NCBI RefSeq assembly: GCF_000527695.1
Contig: NZ_ATSX01000001.1
Span: 1,483,574-1,547,573, forward strand
DNA: 64,000 nucleotides
Reading direction: 5' to 3'
Origin: Commensalibacter papalotli (ex Servin-Garciduenas et al. 2014)
GTDB lineage: Bacteria > Pseudomonadota > Alphaproteobacteria > Acetobacterales > Acetobacteraceae
Within the stretch, counting starts at the first letter, position 1. The number at the start of each line of letters is the position of its first letter. Of this stretch, positions 8,987 to 18,215 are shown piece after piece. A program made the translations under genes and the position numbers. The notes beneath the pieces are model-generated. The model saw only the letters and a list, made by a program, of their open reading frames with translations. It had not been told where the DNA came from and ran no database searches.

Positions 8987-10102
8987 TTATACAGCACTCC
9001 AAGTACCACCTTGCTTATATCCTACGGGGTATTGTTCTGTTACCTTATCAAACATTTTTTTATCCATTAATTTTAAAGAAGGGAAATCTTTACTGGCACC
9101 TTCCAAACAACGAAAATATGTACGGTTAACCGCACGCATAAACACACCAGGGCCTGTTTTGTAGGAGATGAAAAGCCCTCCATATTCATAACAGTTACGA
9201 TAAATTGACAACAAACAATCTTTTAAAATCATATTATTAGCTGTTGCACCAAAAAAGTCGTTATGAATAAAATAACCATCAGTTAGCAACAATACATTAT
9301 CGTAATTTCTAGGAATATATTTCTCTAAAATATCTTCTGAAACGATTTTAAGATCCGCATCAACCCAAAAACCCCCACATAAATCAATAATATGCACTCG
9401 CAAAATATCAGCAGCCTCTGCAGGATGACGTGCATTTAAGAAAATAGTACGCGCTTCTTTTCCATAATATTTGTATAACCACTCCACAGCTTTTTCTTTA
9501 TCAAATACTTCAACAAAGTATTTTTGAAAATTTCTCTGGTGATATTCAATATTTTCTCGCACATCACCCGGCATATTTTGATCCCAGTAGAAAAATATTT
9601 TTCTAGGGATTTCTACTTTACGTACTCTACTAGGGAAATTACCTTGTATTAATCCATCATAAATCAAGTTTAAATAAATTGTATCAATTTCTTCACCCGT
9701 ATGAAAATCCTCATACGTACAACCAATCTTTTTCAATGCCTCTACGACAGGAAAATTACCTAATCGATATTGTTTTACAGTAGTAATATATTCAAATAAC
9801 GGTTCAGAGAGCTCTTTTAAATAGTTTAAATCTTCATCAGAAGGCTCTATATCCGCTTTTATTAAACATAATAATTTCACTTGTAGTAAAATTTCTACTC
9901 TTGGATGTCCTTGCGGATCTAGATTACGATATTGAATTGCCTCTTGATAAAATGCTGCTGCTTCTTTAAAAAAACTATGCATATGAAGATGATTTGCAAT
10001 ATTAAAAGCTGTCATTACATCATGACAGCCATGTTGATTAAATAATCCATTTGCGACAGGGCAATCTTTGACTAAGCTCTGCAAATCATCGTTATCTACC
10101 AT
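8987..10102 (-). CDS. DXD glycosyltransferase, GT32/TcdB-like sugar-binding fold (paralogue 2)
   Basis: A 371-residue protein with the same architecture as its downstream neighbour: a helical N-terminal domain (TAFNIANHL...FFKEAAAFYQEA), a shared FHTGEE.DTIYLNL segment, then IPRKIFFYWDQNMPG, HPAEAADILRVHII and GGFWVDAD (DXD at about 248-250). The match along the whole length indicates tandem duplication and divergence. I chose the ATG at 10102, 9 bases after an AAGG; a TTG at 10111 is the alternative. About 290 bases of AT-rich DNA, presumably the promoter region, separate it from the divergent exported-protein gene. Confidence 0.73.
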   Translation of the reverse strand: MVDNDDLQSLVKDCPVANGLFNQHGCHDVMTAFNIANHLHMHSFFKEAAAFYQEAIQYRNLDPQGHPRVEILLQVKLLCLIKADIEPSDEDLNYLKELSEPLFEYITTVKQYRLGNFPVVEALKKIGCTYEDFHTGEEIDTIYLNLIYDGLIQGNFPSRVRKVEIPRKIFFYWDQNMPGDVRENIEYHQRNFQKYFVEVFDKEKAVEWLYKYYGKEARTIFLNARHPAEAADILRVHIIDLCGGFWVDADLKIVSEDILEKYIPRNYDNVLLLTDGYFIHNDFFGATANNMILKDCLLSIYRNCYEYGGLFISYKTGPGVFMRAVNRTYFRCLEGASKDFPSLKLMDKKMFDKVTEQYPVGYKQGGTWSAV

Positions 10103-10392
10103 CAAATCCAACCTTAATCCAATAATTTAATATTTTAATTTTTTAATTTTTTTTATAGTCTTATATTTCTAATTTTTAACAAATAAAAACAATCAACTAT
10201 CAATTGAGAAAATTTATAAAACAAAACACATATAATAATCAAAGCTTTTTTGAAGTTATTTAGAATTAAGAATAAATTTAATACAGTCTTATCATAGTAT
10301 AATCAGTTAAAGAACCTAGTAATAAAGAAAACCACTTTGCTTTCTTGTTATCTTTTCGTATTATACAGTGTTTTGACGAAATAAGGTATAAA

Positions 10393-11316
10393 ATGCGAAA
10401 AAAATCTTTTCTTTGGGCTGCACCTGCTTTGATTAGCATGAGTTTGCTCACTTCTCATTTGTGTGTGGCACAACAACCTGTAACAACGACGTCCTCTTTA
10501 CCTTTTCCAGTGCCAGCACTGTTACATGCAGATCACAGTTATAATGTTCAACATATTAACACTTATGGAAACTGGAGCATTATAGCAGGGCAACCTTATG
10601 CCAGTATATTATGGCAACAACCTAATAGCTCTATTAAACTATTTATTACGCCCTCAGATAATATGATTACTATTGATGTTGTTGCCAAGAAAAAAGAAAA
10701 TAGAGCTTTTAAGCTACCCTTTATTACCTGGAACATCAAAAACGTCTCTGTAGCATTAAACAAAATCAGTGACCACAAAGGATGGGTTCAATTCTCAACT
10801 GCTGTTTATACACAAAATATTGATAAACTTGTTTCCGCTCTTGAAAGCGAGTCTCCTATGACTATTAGCCTTTCAACCTTGAGTACTATTCCAGTCAGCA
10901 CCGATGGGTTACGCTCTACTATGGATGATTTTACCAGACTTATCCGTCAAAACAATCTGATCGCACCAAAGCCATTAGCAATCAATGAAATTAAAGATGA
11001 TAATTTTGTGCCTTTAGATGGCATGTCCCCCGAGATTTTTCCACTTTATCAAGAAACCAAATATTACGTGCAACAATGTTTAACTATGACTAACCCTGGG
11101 CAGGAAAAAGCAAGAACAAATATCTGCATGAAACGTAATGATTTATTAAAACAAATGAAAAATAAAGGTTGGTGTTGGGGCAGCGGTGATTCTGACCAAC
11201 ATGACAAGGATAAAATCTGGAGAAAATGTATCATGAGCCCCAAAGGGGAAATCGAAAAGATTAAAGAAAATACAAAAGCAGATTTTGAAAAAGCCAAAGC
11301 GATGACAAATAATTAA
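10393..11316 (+). CDS. Exported protein of unknown function
   Basis: A 307-residue protein with a clear Sec signal peptide (MRKKSFLWAAPALISMSLL, cleavage probably after ...HLCVA near residue 27). The mature part is predicted soluble, so periplasmic or secreted. A segment reading HINTYGNWSI ... SSIKLFITPSDNMITIDVV resembles the next gene. The C-terminal about 90 residues carry five Cys, which may form disulfides. The start at 10393 is supported by AAGG 7-10 bases upstream and by the signal peptide; an upstream start at 10345 would bury it. No family is recognised. Confidence 0.7.
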   Translation: MRKKSFLWAAPALISMSLLTSHLCVAQQPVTTTSSLPFPVPALLHADHSYNVQHINTYGNWSIIAGQPYASILWQQPNSSIKLFITPSDNMITIDVVAKKKENRAFKLPFITWNIKNVSVALNKISDHKGWVQFSTAVYTQNIDKLVSALESESPMTISLSTLSTIPVSTDGLRSTMDDFTRLIRQNNLIAPKPLAINEIKDDNFVPLDGMSPEIFPLYQETKYYVQQCLTMTNPGQEKARTNICMKRNDLLKQMKNKGWCWGSGDSDQHDKDKIWRKCIMSPKGEIEKIKENTKADFEKAKAMTNN

Positions 11317-11376
11317 TTTTCATCTGTTGTATTATAACAGCATAATCGATATGATTAAACCAGTAAGAGGTAATTT

Positions 11377-11964
11377 ATGATTCACTCCTTTATCAACCGT
11401 TGCAACATGGTCGGCCTGTTAACTGCCAGTTTAGTAACTTTTTCAGTTACTTCCTCTGCTGGTGCGATTATGCCGCAGCCATCTTCTGATACACAAATGA
11501 CCAAATCTAATCCACTTTCATATCCTCAATATGGAGAGTGGCGCTATAATCCACAAAGCAATCCCCCAACATTGATGTGGTGGAATACGCGGATGGATAA
11601 TGCGGTTCCAGTTTTATATATTTCATTCCTTCCAAATAGAATTATAATTGACGCAATTACACCTGTTTGGCCTGATACTGGAATTATTTTTTATATCAAG
11701 GACAAAACCGATAAATTAGGGTTAAACCTAACTTTACATAATAAAACAGAAAAAAATTGTTATTACAGGGCTATTATTTATGGGCCAGATCGTCAAAGTT
11801 TCTTAAATGATTTGGTTACCTCTCGTAAAGCAAGATTAATTACCCCATCTTCTTATTCTCAATCTTTATCTTTAAAGCAGGTCTATCAGGCAATGCACGA
11901 TATGTTATCAATGCATCCCGATCTTCGCCTGACATTGCCTGAACCGACTAAATACTCAAGGTAA
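11377..11964 (+). CDS. Exported protein of unknown function, related to upstream neighbour
   Basis: A 195-residue protein with an N-terminal hydrophobic export signal (NMVGLLTASLVTFSVTSSAGA) and a start preceded by an AAGAGG-type ribosome site. The mature part begins with PQYGEWRYNP..., and its W/Y-rich 'YG.W ... LYISFLPNRIIIDA' block parallels 'YGNW ... LFITPSDNMITIDV' in the preceding protein. The pair is therefore probably an old tandem duplication, 60 bases apart and likely cotranscribed. Function unknown; not assigned to a family. Confidence 0.65.
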   Translation: MIHSFINRCNMVGLLTASLVTFSVTSSAGAIMPQPSSDTQMTKSNPLSYPQYGEWRYNPQSNPPTLMWWNTRMDNAVPVLYISFLPNRIIIDAITPVWPDTGIIFYIKDKTDKLGLNLTLHNKTEKNCYYRAIIYGPDRQSFLNDLVTSRKARLITPSSYSQSLSLKQVYQAMHDMLSMHPDLRLTLPEPTKYSR

Positions 11965-12025
11965 ATATTTCTAACTAAAGCTTTACGATTTATATTTAAA
12001 ATCTATTTTATACAGGATATTCATC

Positions 12026-13039
12026 ATGACCGACCAAAAAAATACTCAGGCTACTTCCACAAATAAAACTCAAGAAATTATAGTTGCAGACATTGGTGGA
12101 ACAAATGCACGCTTTGCAATTGCAAAAGTAGAAAATGGCAAAGTATTATCTATCGACAATGAAAATATTCTTAAAACCGCAGATTATGCAACCTTACAAC
12201 TGGCATGGGATGCTTTTGGGCAAAAATTAGGGCGCCCTTTACCAAAAGCAGCTTCTATGGCAATCGCTTGTCCTATTCGTGGTGATATTTTAAAATTCTC
12301 TAATAGCCCATGGATTATTCGCCCAGCTTTATTAGCTGATCAATTACATTTAGACAAACTTATTTTAATTAATGATTTCGAAGCCGTCGCGCATGCTGCT
12401 GCACATTGTGGTAATGACTATCTAAAACATATTTGTGGGCCAAAACGCAAAGAAGCCCCAACAGGGGTCACTTCACTTGTTGGACCAGGCACAGGATTAG
12501 GCGTTGCATCTTTGATGTTTGTTGATGATACTTATCACGTTATCCCTAGCGAAGGAGGGCATATTACATATGCTCCTTGTGATAATATTGATATGAGCAT
12601 TTTACGCTACCTCAAACAACATTACCGCCGAGTTTCTGCTGAACGTATTATTTCTGGCCCTGGCCTTGGCAATATTTACGACGCTCTTGCTGCCAGTGCA
12701 GGTTTACCTGTTAGTCATCATAGTGACAGTAATCTTTGGGATGCAGCCCTAAAAGGAACAGATCATCTTGCATCTGCTGCTTTAGAACGATTCTGTTTAA
12801 ATTTTGGAACTTTCTGTGCTGATGCTGCGCTAATGCAGCTTTCAAATCGCGTTGTCATCAGTGGTGGTATCGGTCAATTAATTGCTGATTATCTTCCTCA
12901 GTCAGGGTTTGGTGAGCGTTTTGTTGATAAAGGACGTTTTGAGAGAATGTTAGCTCAAGTCCATGTTGAACTTTTAACCTATCCTCAACCTGGTTTACTG
13001 GGTGCTGCTGCAGCTTATGCTGTCAAACATACAAAATAA
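12026..13039 (+). CDS. glk: Glucokinase
   Basis: ATP-dependent glucose 6-kinase of the bacterial Glk family (337 residues), feeding glucose into the pentose phosphate or Entner-Doudoroff routes. Visible motifs: IIVADIGGTNARFAIAK (phosphate-binding loop, about residues 18-34), NSPW and LINDFEAVAHA (catalytic Asp), GPGTGLGVA, EGGHITYAP, and VVISGGIG near the C-terminus. An AGGA lies about 10 bases before the ATG. It is followed after 15 bases by a tiny basic protein. Confidence 0.94.
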   Translation: MTDQKNTQATSTNKTQEIIVADIGGTNARFAIAKVENGKVLSIDNENILKTADYATLQLAWDAFGQKLGRPLPKAASMAIACPIRGDILKFSNSPWIIRPALLADQLHLDKLILINDFEAVAHAAAHCGNDYLKHICGPKRKEAPTGVTSLVGPGTGLGVASLMFVDDTYHVIPSEGGHITYAPCDNIDMSILRYLKQHYRRVSAERIISGPGLGNIYDALAASAGLPVSHHSDSNLWDAALKGTDHLASAALERFCLNFGTFCADAALMQLSNRVVISGGIGQLIADYLPQSGFGERFVDKGRFERMLAQVHVELLTYPQPGLLGAAAAYAVKHTK

Positions 13040-13054
13040 ATATAGCTAGATCTC

Positions 13055-13189
13055 ATGAACGACAATAAAAACGCACAAACAGAGAAAGAAGCAAAAATTA
13101 AACGCCGCGAAAAAGAAGCCGCGGCGTTACGCGAAAATCTCAGGAAACGCAAGGAACAACAACGCAATAAAAAAGAACAACAATCTTAA
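13055..13189 (+). CDS. Small highly charged protein (44 residues)
   Basis: A short open frame starting MNDNKNAQTEKEAKIKRREK and containing AAALRENLRKRKEQQ. It is almost entirely Lys/Arg/Glu/Gln, probably one long helix. The core pattern ALRENLRKRKxQ resembles small unnamed proteins that I recall near murA in other alphaproteobacteria, which is the main reason for calling it. It starts 15 bases after glk and has no strong ribosome site. Function unknown. Confidence 0.6.
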   Translation: MNDNKNAQTEKEAKIKRREKEAAALRENLRKRKEQQRNKKEQQS

Positions 13190-13280
13190 ATTCTTTTTTA
13201 AAAATTACTTGTTGAAATATGCAAGGTCGTTTATTGAAAAAACTTATCTATTGCACAAAAAATCAAGAGGAATATCCTAA

Positions 13281-13835
13281 ATGCCAATTATGCCTGACAG
13301 TTGGATTACTAAAATGGCAAAAGATCATAAAATGATTGAACCTTTTGCTGACAAACAACATCGTGAAGGCATAATTTCTTATGGTGTATCCTCTTATGGA
13401 TATGATGCACGCGTTGCAGATGAGTTCAAAATCTTTACAGATATTGATAATGCAATCGTTGATCCCAAAAACTTTACACCCAATAGCTTTGTAACGCGCA
13501 AAACAGATGTTTGCATCATTCCGCCAAACAGTTTTGCTTTGGCACATACGATTGAGTATTTTCGTGTTCCTCGAGATATCCTAGTCGTTTGCTTGGGAAA
13601 ATCCACTTATGCAAGATGTGGCATTATTGTTAATGTCACACCACTAGAGCCGGAATGGGAGGGTCAAGTTACAATTGAGATCAGTAATACGACCCCGCTT
13701 CCTGCTAAAATTTATGCCAATGAAGGGATTTGTCAATTCCTTTTTTTCCAAGGCAGTGCACCTTGTGATATCAGCTATGCTGATAAAAAAGGAAAATATA
13801 TGCGCCAAATGGGCGTTTCCACTCCACGTTTATAA
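13281..13835 (+). CDS. dcd: dCTP deaminase
   Basis: Converts dCTP to dUTP, the precursor for thymidylate synthesis. The 184 residues contain [16 protein letters not shown], the [19 protein letters not shown] active-site strand with the conserved Arg and Ser, and [20 protein letters not shown] with the catalytic Glu. The length fits the Dcd homotrimer family. An AGAGGAA ribosome site precedes the ATG. It lies 21 bases before murA. Confidence 0.96.
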   Translation: MPIMPDSWITKMAKDHKMIEPFADKQHREGIISYGVSSYGYDARVADEFKIFTDIDNAIVDPKNFTPNSFVTRKTDVCIIPPNSFALAHTIEYFRVPRDILVVCLGKSTYARCGIIVNVTPLEPEWEGQVTIEISNTTPLPAKIYANEGICQFLFFQGSAPCDISYADKKGKYMRQMGVSTPRL

Positions 13836-13856
13836 TAGACTGAAAAGCTGAACATT

Positions 13857-15119
13857 ATGGATCGATTTTTAATTCGTGGGGGAAAACCCCTGCATGGTGA
13901 TATCGTTATTGGTGGTGCTAAAAATGCTGCTTTGGCGATTATGCCATGTGCATTATTAACCTCTGAAACGCTTTCTTTAAAAAATATGCCTCAAATTGTA
14001 GATATTAAAACCATGTGTGATTTAATTCATCAGCATGGACTTGATATCACCATTGATGACAAAGATCCTCATCATTATTCTTTCAAAGGGGATATTACCA
14101 ATACTGAAGCCCCTTATAATATCGTATCTAAGATGCGTGCTTCTGTTTTGGTGTTGGGACCATTATTAGCACGCTGTGGTAAAGCCAAAGTTTCTTTACC
14201 AGGTGGATGTGCAATTGGAACCCGTCCTGTCAATCTTCACCTAGATGCTTTAACCGCATTAGGCGCAGAAATTGAGATTGATGGCGGATATATTAACGCC
14301 ACTGCCCCCAAAGGCTTAACAGGCACCCGTTTTGTTTTTCCTTTTGTATCTGTTGGTGCAACTGAAAATACAGTTATGGCGGCCACCCTTGCCAAAGGCC
14401 GAACTGAGTTATTAAATGCTGCACGTGAACCTGAAATCTGTGATCTGGTTGATTGTTTAATAGCTATGGGTGCTAAAATCCAAGGTAGAGGCACCAGCCA
14501 CCTGATTATCGATGGTGTAGATGCTTTACATGGTGCAGAGCACTCCATTCTTTTTGACCGTATTGAATGTGGAACTTATGCTTGTGCTGCTGGGATTACT
14601 GGTGGTGAATTACGCCTTATTGGGGCCAAAACTGAATATCTTGGCTCTGTAATGCATGCGTTAGAAGAGTGTGGCGTAGAAGTTTTTCAAGAGGAAAACG
14701 CCATTCGTGTTCGCCGCACAGGCAGCTTGCGTGGTATTGATATTATGACAGAGGCCTATCCTGGTTTTCCAACAGATATGCAAGCACAATTCATGGCGCT
14801 TCTTTCAATTTCAGAAGGTGCCAGCATGATTACAGAAACCATTTTTGAAAATCGTTTTATGCATGTGCCAGAATTAAACCGTATGGGTGCAAGAATTAAT
14901 GTTCATGGTTCCTCTGCGATTATTCGCGGTGTTCATTCTTTATCAGGTGCACCTGTTATGGCAACAGATCTTCGCGCATCATTCTCTTTGATCTTGGCAG
15001 GGCTTGCCGCAGCTGGAGAAACCAGCCTTAACCGCGTATATCATTTAGATCGTGGTTATGAAGCAGTAGAGAAAAAACTGGCCGCTTGTGGAGCAAGTAT
15101 TGAGCGTATTAAAAGTTAA
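13857..15119 (+). CDS. murA: UDP-N-acetylglucosamine 1-carboxyvinyltransferase
   Basis: First committed step of peptidoglycan synthesis, adding enolpyruvate to UDP-GlcNAc in the cytoplasm. The 420 residues show the N-terminal KNAALAIMP loop, the catalytic Cys118 in [12 protein letters not shown] (the fosfomycin-target cysteine), and the C-terminal [19 protein letters not shown] and HLDRGYE motifs. A strong terminator follows it. Confidence 0.97.
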   Translation: MDRFLIRGGKPLHGDIVIGGAKNAALAIMPCALLTSETLSLKNMPQIVDIKTMCDLIHQHGLDITIDDKDPHHYSFKGDITNTEAPYNIVSKMRASVLVLGPLLARCGKAKVSLPGGCAIGTRPVNLHLDALTALGAEIEIDGGYINATAPKGLTGTRFVFPFVSVGATENTVMAATLAKGRTELLNAAREPEICDLVDCLIAMGAKIQGRGTSHLIIDGVDALHGAEHSILFDRIECGTYACAAGITGGELRLIGAKTEYLGSVMHALEECGVEVFQEENAIRVRRTGSLRGIDIMTEAYPGFPTDMQAQFMALLSISEGASMITETIFENRFMHVPELNRMGARINVHGSSAIIRGVHSLSGAPVMATDLRASFSLILAGLAAAGETSLNRVYHLDRGYEAVEKKLAACGASIERIKS

Positions 15120-15172
15120 TTTCTTAATCAATTATAAATAAAAACAAGATTATATTGTTTTGCATCCATATT

Positions 15173-15217
15173 CTGATTATATTTAATAAACTATTTATTA
15201 AATATAATCAGTTTTTT
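15173..15217 (+). terminator. Intrinsic terminator after murA
   Basis: A perfect 18-base inverted repeat (15173-15190 paired with 15194-15211, 3-base loop) runs directly into TTTTTT at 15212. Placed 53 bases after murA and 40 before hisG, it most likely ends the dcd-murA transcript, so hisG probably has its own start or depends on readthrough. Confidence 0.9.
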
Positions 15218-15251
15218 ATTATTTTTGATTGCTGGAATATCTATAACTGAC

Positions 15252-15926
15252 ATGAACAATAATTCTTTAATCTTGGCTCTTCCAAAAGGAAGAATCCTGA
15301 AGGCCTGTATTCCTTTGCTTGAAAAGGCAAACATTATTCCAGAACCTGCATTTTTTGATGCAGACAGCCGTTTGCTGCGCTTTAAAACCAATGATCCAGA
15401 GCTGGATATTATTCGTGTTAGATCTTTTGACGTTGCAACATTCGTTGCATTTGGCACAGCCTCGCTTGGTGTTTGTGGCTCTGACGTTTTGATGGAATTT
15501 GATTATCCTGATATTTATGCTCCACTGGATTTAAATATTGGACATTGCCGCCTTTCTGTAGCCCAACTGGCCAATACCAAAGACAAAAATTTGGGTGATC
15601 CTGCACGTTGGTCTCAAATCCGTGTTGCTACCAAATATCCTAATCTTACTCGTCGCTTCTTTGCCAAAAAAGGCGTTCAAGCTGACATCGTCAATTTACA
15701 TGGTGCAATGGAACTGGCACCTGTTTTAAAACTTTCTCATTTAATTATTGATTTAGTGGATACGGGCTCTACATTAAAAGCTAATGGATTACAAGAAGTG
15801 GAAACAATTGTTGATGTTTCCAGTCGGTTAATTATTAACCGTACGGCCTTAAAAACACAATCTGTACGTATTAACGCTCTGACTGAACGTTTCCGCCAAA
15901 TTTTATCCCCTCAATCTGCTGCCTAA
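15252..15926 (+). CDS. hisG: ATP phosphoribosyltransferase, short catalytic form
   Basis: First step of histidine synthesis: ATP plus PRPP to phosphoribosyl-ATP. Only about 224 residues, beginning MNNNSLILALPKGRILKA and ending after the PRPP-binding DLVDTGSTLKANGL loop. The roughly 80-residue C-terminal allosteric domain of long HisG is absent. Short HisG enzymes work with the HisZ regulatory subunit, so hisZ is expected elsewhere. I chose the ATG at 15252 over a TTG at 15225 because homologues begin just before LALPKGR; the ribosome site is weak. Confidence 0.93.
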   Translation: MNNNSLILALPKGRILKACIPLLEKANIIPEPAFFDADSRLLRFKTNDPELDIIRVRSFDVATFVAFGTASLGVCGSDVLMEFDYPDIYAPLDLNIGHCRLSVAQLANTKDKNLGDPARWSQIRVATKYPNLTRRFFAKKGVQADIVNLHGAMELAPVLKLSHLIIDLVDTGSTLKANGLQEVETIVDVSSRLIINRTALKTQSVRINALTERFRQILSPQSAA

Positions 15927-15943
15927 TTTTCTTGAGGTATTTC

Positions 15944-17242
15944 ATGCAAGTTTTATTAACGACACAATCTGATTTCCAAACGATTTTCAACCGCTTATTG
16001 GCAACCAGAGCTATGGATACTTCCGCGGTTAAACAACCTGTCACTGAGATTTTAGAGAATATAAGAAAAAATGGGGATACAGCACTTTGTGATTATACAA
16101 AACGCTTTGATCGCCTTGATATAACGCCTCAAAAATTGCGCATTACCGATGAGGAAATTCAAGCTGCATGTAAACAAATCCCAGTCGAGCTTATGGATGC
16201 GTTAGATATAGCAGCGAAAAGAATTAAATCTTTTCATGAAAAGCAATTACCTTCTAATTTGCATTACGAAGATGAAAGTGGTTTTGAGCTGGGTTATCGT
16301 TGGCTTCCCATGGATTCTGCAGGACTTTATGTTCCAGGTGGAACAGCCGCTTATCCATCATCTGTATTGATGAATGCTATTCCTGCCAAAGTTGCGGGCG
16401 TAAAAAGATTGGCAATGTGCGTACCTACCCCTGATGGGCAACTTAATCCATTGGTGTTAGCAGCAGCACATAAAGCTGGCATTACCGAAATATACCGTAT
16501 TGGTGGCGCACAAGCTGTCGCAGCTCTGGCCTATGGCACACAAACAATTGCGCCAGTAGATTATATTGTAGGCCCTGGCAATGCTTATGTTGCCGAAGCC
16601 AAGCGTCAGGTTTATGGATTGGTTGGCATTGACAGTGTTGCAGGCCCATCTGAAGTCGTTGTGGTTGCTGACAAGAATAATAATCCTACGCATATCGCCC
16701 TGGATTTATTGGCACAATCAGAACACGACAAAATGGCTCAGTCTATTTTTATTACTAATAATCAAGATTTTGCAGACCAAGTTATTCAAGCCGTGAATGA
16801 ACAGCTTGATATTCTGGCACGCAAAGAAATCGCGCAAAGCAGCTGGGATCAACATGGTGCTGTTATTATTGTACAATCTTGGGATGAGGCTGCAACTATC
16901 GTTAACCAAATTGCACCTGAACATTTAGAGTTAATGGTTGAAGAGACTAATACTCTATTTGAGGATGTTCGTCATGCGGGTGCGATCTTTATTGGCAAAT
17001 GGTGTCCGGAAGCCATAGGAGATTATGTTGGTGGTCCGAACCATGTTCTGCCAACCAGTGGCGCTGCACGTTTTTCCTCTGGATTATCAATATTTGATTT
17101 TATGAAACGCACAACATTTCTTAAATCCAATGAAAAGGGAATCCAAAATGTTGGACCAGCCGCGGTTGCAATTGCCAATACCGAGGGATTAACAGCACAT
17201 GCGCTTAGTATTTCGCAACGTTTAAAGAGTTTAGGCAAATAA
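15944..17242 (+). CDS. hisD: Histidinol dehydrogenase
   Basis: NAD-dependent, zinc-containing enzyme for the last two steps of histidine synthesis (histidinol to histidine). About 432 residues with GLYVPGGTAAYPSSVLM, the DYIVGPGNAYVAEAKRQV block, the zinc-ligand segment LLAQSEHD, and catalytic APEHLEL near the C-terminus. GAGG 6 bases before the ATG at 15944 decides the start over a TTG at 15932. It follows hisG by 17 bases, an apparent hisG-hisD operon. Confidence 0.96.
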   Translation: MQVLLTTQSDFQTIFNRLLATRAMDTSAVKQPVTEILENIRKNGDTALCDYTKRFDRLDITPQKLRITDEEIQAACKQIPVELMDALDIAAKRIKSFHEKQLPSNLHYEDESGFELGYRWLPMDSAGLYVPGGTAAYPSSVLMNAIPAKVAGVKRLAMCVPTPDGQLNPLVLAAAHKAGITEIYRIGGAQAVAALAYGTQTIAPVDYIVGPGNAYVAEAKRQVYGLVGIDSVAGPSEVVVVADKNNNPTHIALDLLAQSEHDKMAQSIFITNNQDFADQVIQAVNEQLDILARKEIAQSSWDQHGAVIIVQSWDEAATIVNQIAPEHLELMVEETNTLFEDVRHAGAIFIGKWCPEAIGDYVGGPNHVLPTSGAARFSSGLSIFDFMKRTTFLKSNEKGIQNVGPAAVAIANTEGLTAHALSISQRLKSLGK

Positions 17243-17324
17243 AAGCTAGACTTTTTAAAGAAATAGTCGTTATGTTGTGGCAGTTTTAAATAATTAACCA
17301 AAAAATAAGGCAAAATATTACCAA

Positions 17325-17543
17325 ATGTCTAAAGAAGATATGATCGAATTTAATGGAACAGTAACTGAGCTGCTTCCGAATGCTATGTTTCGTGTAACGT
17401 TAGACAATGAGCATGTTATTTTGGCACACACCAGTGGTAAAATGCGTAAAAATCGTATTCGTGTTCTGGCTGGGGATCGTGTTAGCGTTGAAATGACCCC
17501 TTATGACCTCAGTAAAGGTCGTATTACTTTCCGCTTTAAATAA
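17325..17543 (+). CDS. infA: Translation initiation factor IF-1
   Basis: A 72-residue S1-like OB-fold protein that binds the ribosomal A site during initiation. Recognised by [37 protein letters not shown] and the C-terminal [11 protein letters not shown]. Length is exactly typical. It precedes maf by 5 bases, the standard alphaproteobacterial infA-maf pair. Confidence 0.97.
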   Translation: MSKEDMIEFNGTVTELLPNAMFRVTLDNEHVILAHTSGKMRKNRIRVLAGDRVSVEMTPYDLSKGRITFRFK

Positions 17544-17548
17544 GTTAT

Positions 17549-18163
17549 ATGGGTATGATTTCATCTGCTCAACAGCTGTGTAAGCTGCCTGTTGCATTGG
17601 CTTCGGCATCCCCTAGACGTATAGAGTTATTACAGCAAATTAATATTGCACCTTGTACTGTTCTAGCAACTGATATTGATGAAACCCCATTAAAACAAGA
17701 ACTTCCTCGTGTATATGTAGAGCGCTTGGCTCATGCCAAGTTAGAGGCTGCTAAAACGCAACTTAAGGAATCTGTGCCTTTCATACTGGCTGCGGATACT
17801 GTTGCAGCAGCAGGAAGTCGTATTTTAAATAAAACAACTGATCGTCACGTAGCAGAAAAGCATTTACGTTTACTGTCTGGGCGTAGACATAGAGTGCATA
17901 CAAGTGTTGTTTTATCAGAAACCAAAACAGGGCGTGTTTCAACGCGTTCTGTATATACCGTCGTGCAGTTCTCACGCTTAACAGAAAAACAACTACAAAC
18001 CTATTTAGATTCGAATGAATGGCAAAGCAAAGCAGGCTCGTATGCTGCTCAGGGAATCGCTGCCAGTTTTATCAAAGCAATTAATGGAAGCCACAGTAAT
18101 GTGGTGGGTTTACCTTTATTCGAGACCGCACAATTATTTCGTGGATATGGATTAATTCCTTGA
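17549..18163 (+). CDS. maf: Maf-family nucleoside triphosphate pyrophosphatase
   Basis: Hydrolyses non-canonical or excess NTPs to monophosphates (a house-cleaning enzyme). The 204 residues contain the ALASASPRRIELL substrate loop, DIDET, the AADTVAA segment with the catalytic Asp, the LSGRRHRVHTSV strand and the C-terminal YAAQGIAASFI plus GSHSNVVGLPL. Two ATGs (17549, 17555) are possible. In relatives the next genes are RNase E/G, yacG and tRNA-Phe; here those lie 10.3 kb further on. Confidence 0.94.
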   Translation: MGMISSAQQLCKLPVALASASPRRIELLQQINIAPCTVLATDIDETPLKQELPRVYVERLAHAKLEAAKTQLKESVPFILAADTVAAAGSRILNKTTDRHVAEKHLRLLSGRRHRVHTSVVLSETKTGRVSTRSVYTVVQFSRLTEKQLQTYLDSNEWQSKAGSYAAQGIAASFIKAINGSHSNVVGLPLFETAQLFRGYGLIP

Positions 18164-18215
18164 TGTTTACTCATACATTATAAATGGATCTTGTGCTATT
18201 TAAAGTAGTTTATCA

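Noticed and set aside
13263..13547. 94-residue minus-strand frame over dcd
   Set aside because: Antisense to dcd, Cys/Ile-rich shadow composition.
14237..14548. 103-residue minus-strand frame inside murA
   Set aside because: Shadow of murA with no independent support.
15173..15217. The murA-hisG hairpin as a histidine attenuator
   Set aside because: No leader peptide with His codons precedes it and it follows murA directly; a plain terminator explains it.
17023..17313. 96-residue minus-strand frame over the end of hisD
   Set aside because: Shadow of hisD; no ribosome site and no recognisable protein character.
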